From positions 62,001-126,000 of the forward strand of contig UWYS01000007.1 in NCBI GenBank assembly GCA_900291925.1: 64,000 bases of DNA. The letters are read 5' to 3'. A program made the translations under genes and the position numbers. Of the stretch, positions 21,993 to 33,600 are shown one piece after another. Origin of the DNA: Thecaphora thlaspeos (taxonomy: Eukaryota > Basidiomycota > Ustilaginomycetes > Urocystidales > Glomosporiaceae). Each line of letters starts with the position of its first letter. Positions within the stretch are counted from its first letter, which is position 1. The notes beneath the pieces were generated by a model, which saw nothing but the letters and a program-made list of their open reading frames with translations, did not search any database and was not told the DNA's origin.

Positions 21993-24021
21993 ATGGTCAG
22001 CTCGTTGGCCATCACTGCCACTGCCTCTGCCACCACCGCCACAAGAACCCTTCTCATTTTCGCCAGCACCGCTAGACCACCGTACGTCTCTACACCTGCC
22101 CGCCAGCTTCGCACCGCTCTCGCACTCGCACCGCCCAACAGAGCCTCGCTAGCCTCTGCTGGCTCGGCCGCCTGCCGCTGCTTTTCCACAACAGCCTCCC
22201 CCGCCCGCGAACCCATAAAGTCGTCCAGGATGCCTCCCAAGAAAGCCGTCGCCGTGGAAAAGATCCGCCTGGGTCGCCCGTCGAACAACCTCAAGATGGG
22301 TATCGTCGGTCTTCCCAACGTCGGCAAGTCGTCGCTCTTCAACGTCATCGCAAAGTGCGACCTCGGCAAGGCGGCCAACTTCCCCTACGCCACCATCGAG
22401 CCAGAGGAGGCGCGCGTCCCCGTCCCTGACGAGCGCTTCACATGGCTCTGCGAGCAGTACAAGCCCAAGTCCGAGGTCCCTGCCTTCCTCACTTGCATCG
22501 ACATCGCCGGTCTCACGGCCGGCGCGTCAACAGGTGCCGGTCTCGGCAATGCTTTTCTCTCCAACGTCCGCTCCGTCGACGGCATCTTCCAGGTCATTCG
22601 TGCCTTTGACGATGCCGAGGTCATCCACGTCGAGGGTGACGTCAACCCGATCCGCGACATGGAGATCATCTCGACCGAGCTCCGCCTCAAGGACATCGAG
22701 TGGGTCGAAAAGGCCCTCGATCTCGCCAAGAAAAACGCTCGCTCCGCCGGCAACAACAGCCTCGAGGACAGGAAGAAGAAGGAGGAGGTCGTCATCGTCG
22801 AAAAGATCCTCAAGCACATCCAGGAGGACAACCGCGACGTCCGCAAGGGTGACTGGAACAACGCAGAGGTAAGTGTCGTCGTTCCGCCGTCGGTCCAAAC
22901 GCCTTGCCGCGCCTCCAAATGATGATAAAGAGTGCGCACATGAGACACTCGATAATCTATAACCCAGCTCGTCGAAGGCCCATCAAGCCTGCATGAGAAA
23001 AGAATTAATACACTGATCCGTCGCATCGCGACGCAACATCGTCCCCACGGAGAGAAACTCGTGCCGAACAGAGCTGACCTCCCTCGCGCCTCGTCGTCGT
23101 TCTCCGCGCTCGAAACAGGTCGAGGTGCTCAACAACCTCAACCTCCTCACAGCAAAGGATGTCATCTACCTCGTCAACCTCAGCGAACGGGATTACGTGC
23201 GGAAGAAGAACAAGTGGTGAGTATCGTTTGTCCCGGATCACCTTGCGCGTAAGATCGTCGCTGACGTCCTTGAACCCATCTCTTCCTCCAAACAGGCTCC
23301 CGAAGATTGCCGAGTGGATCAAGGTGCGTTCGATGCTGCTGTCGCGTCTTCCGACGCATTGCCTTATCCTCGACTCGCTGAACAACTTTCCTTCTCTCTC
23401 CAACAGGCAAACAACCCCGGCGATCTCATCATTCCATTCTCAGTTGCACTGGAAGAGCGACTACTTCAGCTTGGCTCGCCAGAAGCAGAAGCAGAGGAAC
23501 TCAAGACTCTCGGTCCCAATGTCACTGGCGCCCTGGGCAAGATCACAAAGGCTGGTTACGATGGCCTTGACCTGCATAGATACTTCACCGCGGGACCCGA
23601 CGAAGTTCGAGGTGAGCATTTGTGGTGTCGTGTCAATGTCCTGCTCTCTGGGAATCACGCTGACCCGATCGTCATCTGCGCTATGGTATACTCCAAACAG
23701 CATGGACATTCCGTCGCGGACTCAATGCTCAGTCATGTGCCGCTCTGATCCACACCGATTTCGGCGTAAGTGCGAAGCTGCCCTCATCTGACCCGAACCG
23801 AACACGACACCTCAGCGCAGCATCTGACATCTCTCTTTATCTTTCTGCGACCCTTGAGGACACCTCAGAAAAAGTTCATTTGCGGAGAAATTATGCAGTT
23901 TGATGATCTAAAGGAACTCGGTACGGAGGCGGCCGTCAAGGCTGCAGGCAAATACAGGCAACAGGGCAAGACATATGTCGTCCAGGATGGAGACATTTGC
24001 TACTGGAAAGTGGGCCAGTGA
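21993..24021 (+). CDS. OLA1: YchF/OLA1 Obg-like ATPase with N-terminal extension
   Basis: YchF/OLA1 proteins are P-loop NTPases that prefer ATP and bind ribosomes. Six exons: 21993-22868, 23119-23216, 23296-23323, 23407-23611, 23701-23765 and 23869-24021. All are in phase, giving 474 residues. The third exon is only 28 nt. The P-loop is GLPNVGKSS (about 106-114). The base-recognition motif is NLSE rather than NKxD, the hallmark of ATP preference in this family. The C-terminal TGS domain ends in CYWKVGQ. The family's usual start, MPPKK, is at residue 80 (base 22230); from there the protein has 395 residues, matching its relatives. The 79 residues before it are Ala/Ser/Thr/Arg-rich and nearly free of acidic residues, like a mitochondrial presequence. 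Confidence 0.95.
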
Positions 24022-24394
24022 CCTGCATCGTTTCAGGCACATATATTAGTCTCAGTTTTCAGAATGCGTCATTTTTTTTTTCTGATATCGTCGTCTTTCG
24101 TGACAGCCAGTGCCGCAGTCCATGTCGAAGCTTCATCTTTCGAACGTTCTGAAACTGATAGCTCATCGAAAGACATTGATAAGGTAGAAGAGCTACGCCG
24201 AGCGAGATTGTTCTCGGAATCATGTTTTGTATCTTTGTATTCCTCAGTAGACTATCTTTCCTACTTGATCCTTTCGATATGAGCATGCGGATCGGCATTT
24301 CGCCATCCCGTAGCAAAAAAAAATTGCTCATGAATCTGCGGCAGCCGCGTGCCTTCATTCCGCACGCATCCACCTGTGTCTCTTCCGTGGCACC
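24022..24394. other. Convergent 3' intergenic region
   Basis: About 370 bp between the OLA1 and TRAP-alpha-like stops. It is clearly AT-richer than the rest of the window, with T and A runs (24071, 24317), as expected for two 3' UTRs. Confidence 0.55.
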
Positions 24395-25409
24395 TTACTT
24401 GCGACCCTTGCGCTGCTTGCGGCCGGGCGAGGTAGGCTCATCGTCGCCACTGCTGAGGGCGGTGGTGGAGCGCGTCTGGCGGGCGCGAATGTGAGTCTGG
24501 GGCTGCGGTCATGAAGGACGGAAAGAGGCTTTGTGGATGGTCAGCATGCTGGACGTCTATCGTAGACAGCAAGATTGGGACAGAGCGCGTCTCCGTGGCG
24601 CGACGGTATGACTTACGATCCAGTCCTCGTTGTAAGCTCCGCCGGATTTGGTCTGGACGAAGTTGGGTCGGTTGGCCTGTTTCTCCTGTCCGACGACGGC
24701 GGCGGGCTTCTTGGAGGTAGTGTTTTTGGTCGTCTGGGGAGCGAAGTAGGTGTTGTATGCGACCAGACCAGCGCCGGCGAAAAAGACGAGGCCGAGCACG
24801 TAGACCGAGAGGAGCTGCCAGTCGAACCAGTTTTTGGGCGGCTCGATGACCTGGACCTTGCCGCGGTAAGCCTGGATCCTGTGCTTCCTTCCGGTCTGCT
24901 CGTCGTTGACCAGCAGGCTGAACTCGACGCCCATCTCCTGTGGCTTGAACTCCGGAACAAAGTCAAAGGGGATCTGAATGGGCTTGCCACCGACAACGCG
25001 GAGGGGTCGCGACTTGTATGGCGTGGTGGTCATGTTGCGGACGACATGGCCCTTCTGTCCGTCAGTCTTCTTGAGGTTGAGGAAGGCGCCGGTGATGGAC
25101 TGGAGAGTGAGCAGGCGATCCTCTTTGGGAGGGTTGGTAATGGAGAAGACGACGGTGTTGGGCTGGCCGTTCTTGACGACTGCGAGGCGGGAAAGGCGGG
25201 CGGAAGAAAGAGGTGCTTGGATGTGTCAGCAGCGGATGGCGATGTCAGGGGGAAGGACGGAGCGGGCGAGCATGGCACTTACTGGAACCAGGGTTGGTGG
25301 GGAAGGTAGTGACGACGCCGAGCTCGGGGGTGTCGTTGGCCTGGGCCGAGACGAGGGCAGCGGGTGTGAGCGCAAGGAGGGCGGCGGCGATGAAGCTAGA
25401 GACTCGCAT
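24395..25409 (-). CDS. TRAP-alpha / Irc22-like ER membrane protein
   Basis: Three exons: 25409-25283, 25179-24617 and 24496-24395, all in phase, 263 residues. The N-terminus is a signal peptide (MRVSSFIAAALLALTPAALV). A lumenal immunoglobulin-like region with a sequon (NDT) follows, and a second (NMT) lies before residue 100. A membrane segment near residues 165-190 (LLSVYVLGLVFFAGAGLVAY) leads into a short basic cytosolic tail ending GRKQRKGRK. This layout is that of the translocon-associated protein alpha subunit (signal sequence receptor), whose yeast relative is Irc22. It acts at the ER next to the Sec61 channel. The last exon is supported by the GTAAGT donor, CAG acceptor and the typical basic tail. 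Confidence 0.85.
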
Positions 25410-25473
25410 GTTGGCGGAGGGGTGACCGGGGGACGCGGAGGAGGCAAGAGGGAGGAGAAGGGAGGGCGGCAAG

Positions 25474-25481
25474 AATATATA
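25474..25481 (-). promoter_or_regulatory. TATA-like element upstream of the TRAP-alpha-like gene
   Basis: The minus strand reads TATATA about 70 bp upstream of the start codon at 25409, in an otherwise GC-rich promoter. Position and sequence suit a core promoter; this is inference only. Confidence 0.4.
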
Positions 25482-25487
25482 GGACGT

Positions 25488-25515
25488 GGTGATGGTGATG
25501 GTGATGGTGATGGTG
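25488..25515 (+). repeat. GGTGAT microsatellite
   Basis: About four to five tandem GGTGAT units just upstream of the TATA-like element of the TRAP-alpha-like gene. Confidence 0.8.
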
Positions 25516-26243
25516 GGACGGAAGGGGGTTGGCGGCGGCAGGCAACCCTTGACGGCCTTCTTCCAAAAGCGGGGCGGGCTTGTTGGGTTGCGCCGTGCGC
25601 CCTGTGGCCCTAAGGCACGGCTGGCTGGTTGTCGCGCTTCGTTGCGGGCGAGCCGACGTGCCACGCCCAACACTGGCCGTGCGTGCTCTTCTGATTGGCC
25701 CAGCGGCGGGCTTTGTCTGGGGGATGGCTGGCGCGCGGTCTCGACCTTGGCCCTTGACGCTTGCTTCTCTGTGCGCGACGCGCCCTTCTTTATCTTCCTT
25801 GACGCTCTCCAGTCTGGATGAGCACCGCTCCACCCACACAGAGAAACACTTTGCCGCTCCTCACGCAGACAAGCATGAGCGTATCCGCTTCGCTGCCTTT
25901 TGCACTAGCAGCCAGCGTAGCCTGCCTTGCGGGCGGGTGCGGCTAGTTGAGCAGCTCCTGATGAGCCGCACAGGCGCACGCTCGACGCACGGAGATGGCT
26001 GTTACTACAGCACAGCACACTCTGGTCTGTATCCAAGAGCGCGGGTGAGCTGACGTCCCGCCAGCCGCACCAGCAAGAAAAGGCGCGAGAAATTACGAGG
26101 AAAATGCTCACCTCCACACGCAAGCGCCGCGAGAGTCCGTGCGAGGAGCAACACGGACAAAGACGCACACCTCCCCACCAACGTTGACCATCCCATTCCA
26201 TCTTCTTCTCGCCCATCCAACCCATAGCCACCCAGTCCTCCCC

Positions 26244-29200
26244 ATGTCGCAGTTCACCCTGCTCGAGTCAGGCACCACCCGCGCCCACTTCCAGCTCGCC
26301 AAGCGCCTTGAGGATGCCCCAGACCACCGCACGGCCGACCTCGCCATCCTCGACACCGTCGCCTCCATCAGACACAAGCTCGCAAACCAGTCGCCCTCGG
26401 ATGCCAGCGGCGCCGCAGACACCCTCTTGCCCCTCCTCCACTGCCTCCACCACTATCCCCTCTCGCCCCTCACCACACAAAGCCTCGACATCTCCTTTGC
26501 CCTCCTCCCCGCACTCCAGCTCGTCTCGCTCTCGACGCGCTGGTCCCATCTCCTGGTCGGCTACGCACTCCTCGCCTTCCTCGTACCATCGGCCGACACC
26601 ACCTTCGTCCCCGCTGCAGCGAGCACGCATGCCCCTGCTGGGGACCTCGTCGACGTGCAGAGCTCCACCTCGGCGTCAGAGCCAGAGTCGGCCGTTCGGA
26701 TCACCGAGCATAGAGACCGCGGCCTCCAGGGACCGTCGCTCCTCCTCAACACCTTCCGCAAGCACCTCGTCGAGGGCGGAAAAGACCGTAGCCACCGCTC
26801 ATCCTCGTTCGCATCATCCGCCTTTTCGTCGTCTCGCCCTCGCAGAGCATCGCCCTCCAGCCTGCTTCGAATCTCCGCGACGCTCGCCTCGGTGGCGGCC
26901 GGCATCCCCTCGGGCACCTCGGTGCTGCCCTCGCTCGCGACGCCGCTGCTCTGCTTGACGAGCCACCGCGACGCCAAAGTTCGCAAGGATGCGCTCAATG
27001 CCATGTGGCGGTGCGCGACCTACGAGGAAGACGAGCTGCTGCAGGACGCAGACGCGCAAGAGCAAGGAGGTACGGTCCACAGCCTGCTGCCGCTACGAGA
27101 GGGTGGTGAGATGATTCAGGCTGCTCTCCAAGTCGCCAGAGAGATGTTCGCCTCTCCGCAAGCGCTCGAACAGCTCATGGCAAAGTCGGAAGGCCCGTCG
27201 CAGCGGGACGCATTGCTGCAGGTCCGCACAAGGGCCGAGGCGGAACCCTCTGTCCTGAGGGCTGCGCTCCGTGTCGTCGAGCTGGCGAGGCAAGTCCACG
27301 TCCTCTCGCCGGTAGACGCCATAGCGCTCGCTTCCAACGCGCTGCATCTGGTCGGATGGACGTCCTCTTCTCTGCTCGACGTCGGCCGTTGTGCCAGCGA
27401 CACCCTCGCGAGCGCGGTTCGGGCTCTGGACGACCGCCGCGTCCAGATCGCAGATCAGACCCGAGCGACACTAGGCCAGGATCACGACTACCACGGGCTG
27501 CGGGCGCCGTGGGTCGTAATGGCCTCTCTGGACAGCATCGCTGCATCGCTGGCATCGTCGGCACTCGAAGCGGCCGCGTCCCTCGATGCCGAGCTCCGCG
27601 CTAGGGTCTTTGCTGAGCTGGAGAGGTCGCTGCTTTGCATCTACCGGCGGGCATCGCAGGGCAGTGATGCGTCGCTGGCCGTCTGCGTCTCGGCCGCCCG
27701 TTGCCTTGGCCAGCTTCACAGACACCTAAGACGGGACTACCGCTGCGCAGCGTCGGCGCTGCAGACGGACTCCTTCAATGTCGAGTCGCTCGCCTCGCTG
27801 TGGCAATCGCTCTCGCAACACGTCAAGCTCCAGCTCATCTCGCCCAACGCCAATCGCAAGGTAGCCGCCCTTCGCCTGCTCGACGCTCTCGTCCCGACGG
27901 GATGGGCGGGGACCGCGGACATTCCAGACGCAGCCATAGCAACGGTAGCCGGTCCGTTCAGCCTTGACGAGCGAGATATGGCCATGCTGATGAGCCTGCT
28001 CAGCGACCGTGACGAAACAGTACGACGCTACACCCTCAGGCTGCTCGACGGCATCGATGACAGCCTCATAGGCCTCCACCTGCGGCAGCTGACCAAGACC
28101 CTCGAAGACGTTCCGAGAGATCGGGCGAGCGCCAAGGAGATTAGCGCAACGGCGGAGCGGTTGCTCGAGGCGGGCTACATTAAGACTTTCGGGGCACCGG
28201 CTGCGCACGACTACCGCGCCACGCTCGAACAGCAAGGCCAGTCCTACGCCAATATCATTTGTTCCGTCGGCACCAAGGTCAACCTTGGCGCAGCGGGCGC
28301 TTCGACCGCGATCATCGAGAGGGTGCTGAAGGACTACCGAGGTCTGCCGATTGCCGCACGGCTGTCGATGCTGCTGAACCTCATCGAAGCGGTGTCCCGA
28401 TCGAATGAAGGCGAACCAACGAAACGGCTGACGGCGACGCTCTGCTGCGACCTGGAGGTCGCAGACCTGGCGGCAGACTGGCCCTCAAAGAGGGCGCTGG
28501 CCTCGTCCCTCTCGACATTGGTCGACGCGCTGATCAGCGCAGCGGACAACGCCGAGACCCGTGACTCACTGCTAGCCGCCATCGCCAGAATTGCCGCTCT
28601 TGTTTCATCATCTTCCTTGGAGGGCAAGGGAGAGCAGCTATCGCTACGCCTCCGCAAGGTGGCAGAGGCGACCACATCTTCTTCGCCGAGCGGCGCTTTC
28701 AAGACGCGTGCCGAAAATGTGGCCTTTTTGCTGCAGCAGCTGCCGACGCGGTGGGACACCACCCAGCTGACCGCGCCCTATCAGACGGTGTCGAACATCT
28801 TGGAGACGCTGCTTACACCTCTCGAGGGAGGCGACAACACGGTCAAGCAGGCGTCTTCGAGCTCCTACGATCCGGCTTCTGGTCATAGCAAGGTGGTGCC
28901 GCTGTCCACGCCTTCGACAGCGGCGCCACGCGGTGTTGGACAGGCGGAAGTCGCGGCGGCAGCGGCAACTTCGACTCGATCACATCGATCGCTCGTCCAG
29001 TCGCCGCTCAATTTTAGCGACGACGCGCCATCGTCGTTTGCTGCTACCTCTTCTTCCACATCTTCACGGAGACCCCTGCGCTTCGAGCAGTACAGCACCG
29101 CGCCAACCGCCAAGTCCGCGTCGTCGTCGTCGTCGTCGTTGTCGTCGTCGTTGTCGTCAAGACGCAAACAGCTGAACGCGGCTGCAACCTCGGCGATCCC

Positions 29201-30547
29201 GTCTCGAGATAAACGCGAACGCGACTCGCACATCTCATCAATCATGTCTTCCTCAATCGCCAAGCTGGTCATGGGCGATGAAGACGGCGGCAGCGTCTCG
29301 ACCGCCGGCCCGCATTGCAGGGGGGAGGACACGGTCCTCTTCTCCGCCTCGGCCGACGAGGGCGACGATTCGGACCACCCCGAGCTGCTACCTACCATTG
29401 AATCACGCCGTGACGTTGTTGGAGATACGTTTGCGATCGACGTGAAGGCAGGCCAGGAGCCGAGCTACCTCGACATTGTCCACCAGTGCCACAACTGCGA
29501 TCCATGGACGGACGACACACTCCACCCGTTCGTCCTCGATGGTGCGCAGATCGGCTTCCTCAAGCCGGAGGTGATGCAGGCCTGCGAGTGTGACGTTGCA
29601 TGGCGGCGCGACCAAGGTCTCCCGCCCGTGCTGAAAATCGGTCGTTTCAACACCGGCAGCGGAAGCAGCGGTGGTGTGAAGAAGGCAGTGACGTTCGACG
29701 ATACCCTCTCTACGCCGGATGCACGGAGCGAATGGATCTCCTCGGTCTGTACACGATGGCGCGACCTTCGTCTCTTCCCGGACCCACTGGACGGTTGGCG
29801 ATCCGAGCTGTACGGCGTCTACGGTGCCCCCTCTTCCCTGCATTCGCGCAACACGATCGCCTTTAGGCTGGAACGAGCCGCCTGCGCCCTCTTTGGCGTA
29901 GCTACGTTCGGCGTCCACCTGACGGCCTATACACCTTCCTACCTCCTCTGGGTACCTCGTAGGGCAGCTACCAAATCAACCTGGCCCGGATACCTCGACA
30001 ATTCCGTAGCAGGTGGTATCGTAGCTGGAGATCTACCATTTAAAAGCATGGTGAGGGAGTGCGAGGAGGAAGCGTCGTTGGAACCAGAGTATACCAGGGA
30101 GAGGATCAAGACGACGGGAGTGTTGAGTTATATCTACAAGACCAAGGGGAAGGGATGGATTCAGCCAGAGGTGGAGTACGTGTATGACTTGAAGGTGGAA
30201 GAGGAGACGGTGTTGAAACCGTGTGATGGAGAGGCAGAGGGATTCGAAAGGATGGGTGTAGATGAGGTAAAGGAGAGGATGAAGGCAGGTGAATTCAAGG
30301 CGAATTGCTCGCTTGGTAGGTTCCCTTGTCCCTCTGTTCCCCCCCCCCCCCCCCCCGGCGCGCCTGACCTCCTAGGTGTTGATGAACTAACACCTCCCTC
30401 CTTCCGACCCACACCATCGACATCGCCTCACCACCAGTCCTGATTGACTTTTTCATTCGACACAACCTCCTCACGCCCGAAGAAGAGCCACACTACTGCA
30501 CCATCGTAGCGCAGCTGCACACCGATCTACGTCTTCCCGGTCCCTGA
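26244..30547 (+). CDS. Adaptin-like HEAT protein (AP-4 epsilon-like) fused to a Nudix (DUF4743) domain
   Basis: Two exons: 26244-30315 and 30438-30547, in phase, 1,393 residues. The N-terminal ~750 residues are helical HEAT-type repeats. The pattern ALQLVSLST...VGYALLAFL...LLLNTFRKHL near residues 95-185 resembles the large subunits of AP vesicle-coat adaptors, epsilon of AP-4 best. A Ser/Ala-rich linker with an acidic end follows (about 880-1050). The C-terminal ~330 residues match the Nudix proteins related to the N-terminal part of fungal thiamine pyrophosphokinase Tnr3 (DUF4743, then REC-EEEAS of the Nudix box and VLIDFFIRHNLLTPEEEPHY across the intron). Nudix enzymes of this type hydrolyse nucleoside or thiamine diphosphates. 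One uninterrupted frame joins the two parts. The intron holds an 18-C run. Two separate genes remain possible. Confidence 0.65.
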
Positions 30548-30658
30548 GACGAGCACGTTGTTCAACCCACGCCAATTCTATAACGAAGCAGGGCAAAGCA
30601 GCACCTTGTACGAAAGCACAATCGATGATTACGTCTCTATAAATCCTAAGTCCGGTCG

Positions 30659-33600
30659 CTACCCCTGCGAAAGACGGGAAGGCACAAAGGTCGGGGCGCG
30701 GATCGAGAGGACCGAACTCGGATTCGAGTTGGGCTTGGACGGTTGCGACAGAGGCTGTGCTGGTGATGGTGTGGGCGTTGGCCGTGAAGATGCGGCGGCG
30801 GGAGAGGGCTGCGCTTGGCTGGCAGCAGGTGGCGCAGAGACGCTGCCGTTGGCGGGCGTTCTGTCCTTTCCGCGTCCGCCTTCACCGCTTCTTGGCGGCT
30901 TCCCATTGGACGCACCGTCGGACTGCTGCTTCTTGCCGGCAGCGTTGGGTCCCCTCGTCTTGTCGGACGACGAACCCGCCTCGCCAGTCGATGCTTTCGC
31001 CTGCTGCCGCGGCTTCTTCCCGCCCGAAGTGGCTGCACCGTTGGCGGCGCCCCCAGCGGGGTTCGACGGACCTTGCCCTCTCCTCTCTCCTTCCCCGCCT
31101 GTACCGCTTCTCTGTCCGTTCTTACCGCCACCGCCACCGCCTTTGCCCTTCTTTCCACCGCCACTGCTGCCACGCCCGCCACCCTCGCTCTGGATGCGCT
31201 TCGACTCCTCCTCGAACCACTTTTCGAACTCTTCCGCCTGCTGCTGCTCGACTCTGCGTCGTGCCTCTTCTTCCTTCTCCTCGGCAATGATATCGATGAA
31301 GCTGCGCTTCAAGATCGCCGCCATCTGTTCCGTCTGCTGCCTCTCGGCCGCGCGCTGCTGCTCCTGAATCTGTGCAAAAGTGAGCGCGCTCGAGGAGCTG
31401 GCGGACGAAGAGAGCGCGGCGGAGGGACCGACGTCTGTCGCTGCCGAGGCGGGACCTCGCGACGAGCTCGGTACGCCGCCGCCGAGTGACCCCTGCAGGT
31501 TCGACGACCGTTGCTGCTGTAGGTGCAGCTGTGAGGTAGAGCTGCTTGACCTGCGCTGCTGCGCATCTGAGCTCACGCCCCCTTCCCGTGCAGCGGTGAC
31601 GGACGGCGAAGAGTTGCCGAGATAGGAAAGAGGCGGGGCAACCGCTGGAGAGGCCCATGCCGGATCGCCGTTCGACGTCCGCCGCTGCTGCTGGGACTGC
31701 GATGAGCTGCTTTGCATCCGCGTGGGCGTAAATGTGGGGCCCAGGGGCGTTGTTGGTGCCGCAGTTGGGCCCCTCGATGAGCCGCCTTCCGAGGGCGTCC
31801 CCCCGCGTCCGGCGACGTAGGACTGCAGAGGCGCTACGCTCGGCCGTCTCTGTGGCGTCGACATCGCATCGGTCGACCCAGACGCCCGCGCGCCCCAGCT
31901 CGACGGAGCAGCACCTTCGGGGGAGAAGGCAGCTGAGCCAGGAGACGTCTGCGGGGCCGCTGGCAACTTCCAGGGCGACGCTGCCGGTGTCGTTGGACGT
32001 GTAAATGCAGAGCTGCTGCTGGTACTCGGCTGCTGGGCGGCGGCGGCGGCGGCAGCAACTTGCTGCTGCTGTAGCCTCTTGCGGTCCTTTTGCGACAGCT
32101 TGGCTGAGGCCAGTGCCAGCGGCGTGAGGTCGACGCCGGCCGATGCGGTCGAGGTCAGTCGCGCGCTCGGCGTCGAAGTCCCCGACACCGTCGGCGAGGC
32201 GGTGGTCGAGCGCTTCAGCGCCTGGTGCTGCTTCTGCTCCTCTGACATCATGATACTGCGGAGGTCCGACGGATTGTCGAGAGGTCGCGTCGGACGCAGC
32301 GACGGGCTGGACTCTGTGCTCTGAGCTCGCTTCTCCGCCTCCACTGTCCTGGCCCGCCATGGCTTCGAGGGTTGCAAGGCGGGCGGTGGCGTAGGTCGAG
32401 CGGCCTGCGTGACCGTCTCGTCGAGGCTGAGCGATGCGATGTTGGGCAGTGTGGCCCACGGCGTGCCGCTGCTGCCGTCCCTGCGCGACAACTCGGCCTC
32501 ATCCTCATCCATCGAGAACATCATCAACGGGTCTCCGCCGCCTCCACCGCCACCGCCGCTCCTCGACTGCATTCCCTCGCTGATCGGTCGCAGTTCGGGG
32601 CTGGTGAAGGGAGGCGACGAGTTGCGCCCGTTTGCCGCGCTCCTTCTCCGATCGGCGGGCGTGAGGCGAGGCGAGAGGAGCTGGACCTGTGTCGGACCCT
32701 TTTTCAGCTGAACCTTGTTGGCTACCAGGTGCAGACTGGCCGGCGGGATGTCAAGGTCGTCGTAGTAGTCGCGGTGCTTTTCGACGAGCGCCAGAACGCT
32801 GTCCTGGACGAGCGTCCGCCGCATCTTCTCGTCCTGGCGACGCCGAAGGAAGCTGGTCAGCTCCGACAGCATCTTGTGCTCGAGCTCGACCAGCATGCCG
32901 GTCTCGAGCAGCGACTCGAGGTTCTTGGTACAGTAGTCCATCGTAATTTCCTTGAGCTGGCCGGCCTCGTAGAAGCCGGCCTCGGTCATGACGGCGCCGA
33001 CGTTCTGGCTGAGGACGCGGTTGCGCAGGAGCGCGCCGCAGACCAGCTTGAGCTTGTCGAGCAGCAGTTCGTTCGACGCCGCCATCACCTCGACGACAAA
33101 GTCCATGAACTGCTCCATCGTCCGGTTCTTGTCGGTCCCACGGAAGAGCGCCTCGCCGACGTCGGTGTAGAGGTGCATCAGAACGATGCGCGCCACCTCC
33201 CAGCGCAGGTGCTTAATGTCGATCCGAATGATGTTCCTGCTGTTCCACCGTGTCGCGGTCCACTGTGGCTGGAGCAGCGCGCTGAAGAAGGGCGATCGGC
33301 GCAGGATGACCGAGTGCGCGGGGATCAGGCGATCCTCGAGCTCGATCTCGACGTCGCGGAACGGCGACGACTCGACGCTGTCGACGTCGACGTGCGCCGC
33401 AAAGAAGCCGAGCATTTCGTCGCGCAGCGTTCCGCTGAGCGCATTGAGGATCGGCGAGCGTATCGCCGCCTCGAGGACCGGAAGGCTGAGCAGCTCGGCC
33501 AGCTGCATCAGCTGCTTCTGCACCACTATCCGGTCAATCTTGGCGGCCTTGAGCTCCCGCTCGACGAGGATGCCAATGCTCGCCGTCCAGATGGGCGGGA

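Larger units (their letters stand above)
25410..26243. other. Divergent promoter region, TRAP-alpha-like / adaptin-Nudix gene
   Basis: 830 bp between two head-to-head starts. It contains a GGTGAT hexanucleotide repeat and a TATA-like element close to the minus-strand gene (both listed). No gene is seen. Confidence 0.5.

Noticed and set aside
29000..29480. A gene boundary between the adaptin-like and Nudix parts
   Set aside because: I looked for a stop, a good GTRAGT donor or a promoter-like gap and found none; the frame is continuous. Kept as a fusion, with the doubt stated.
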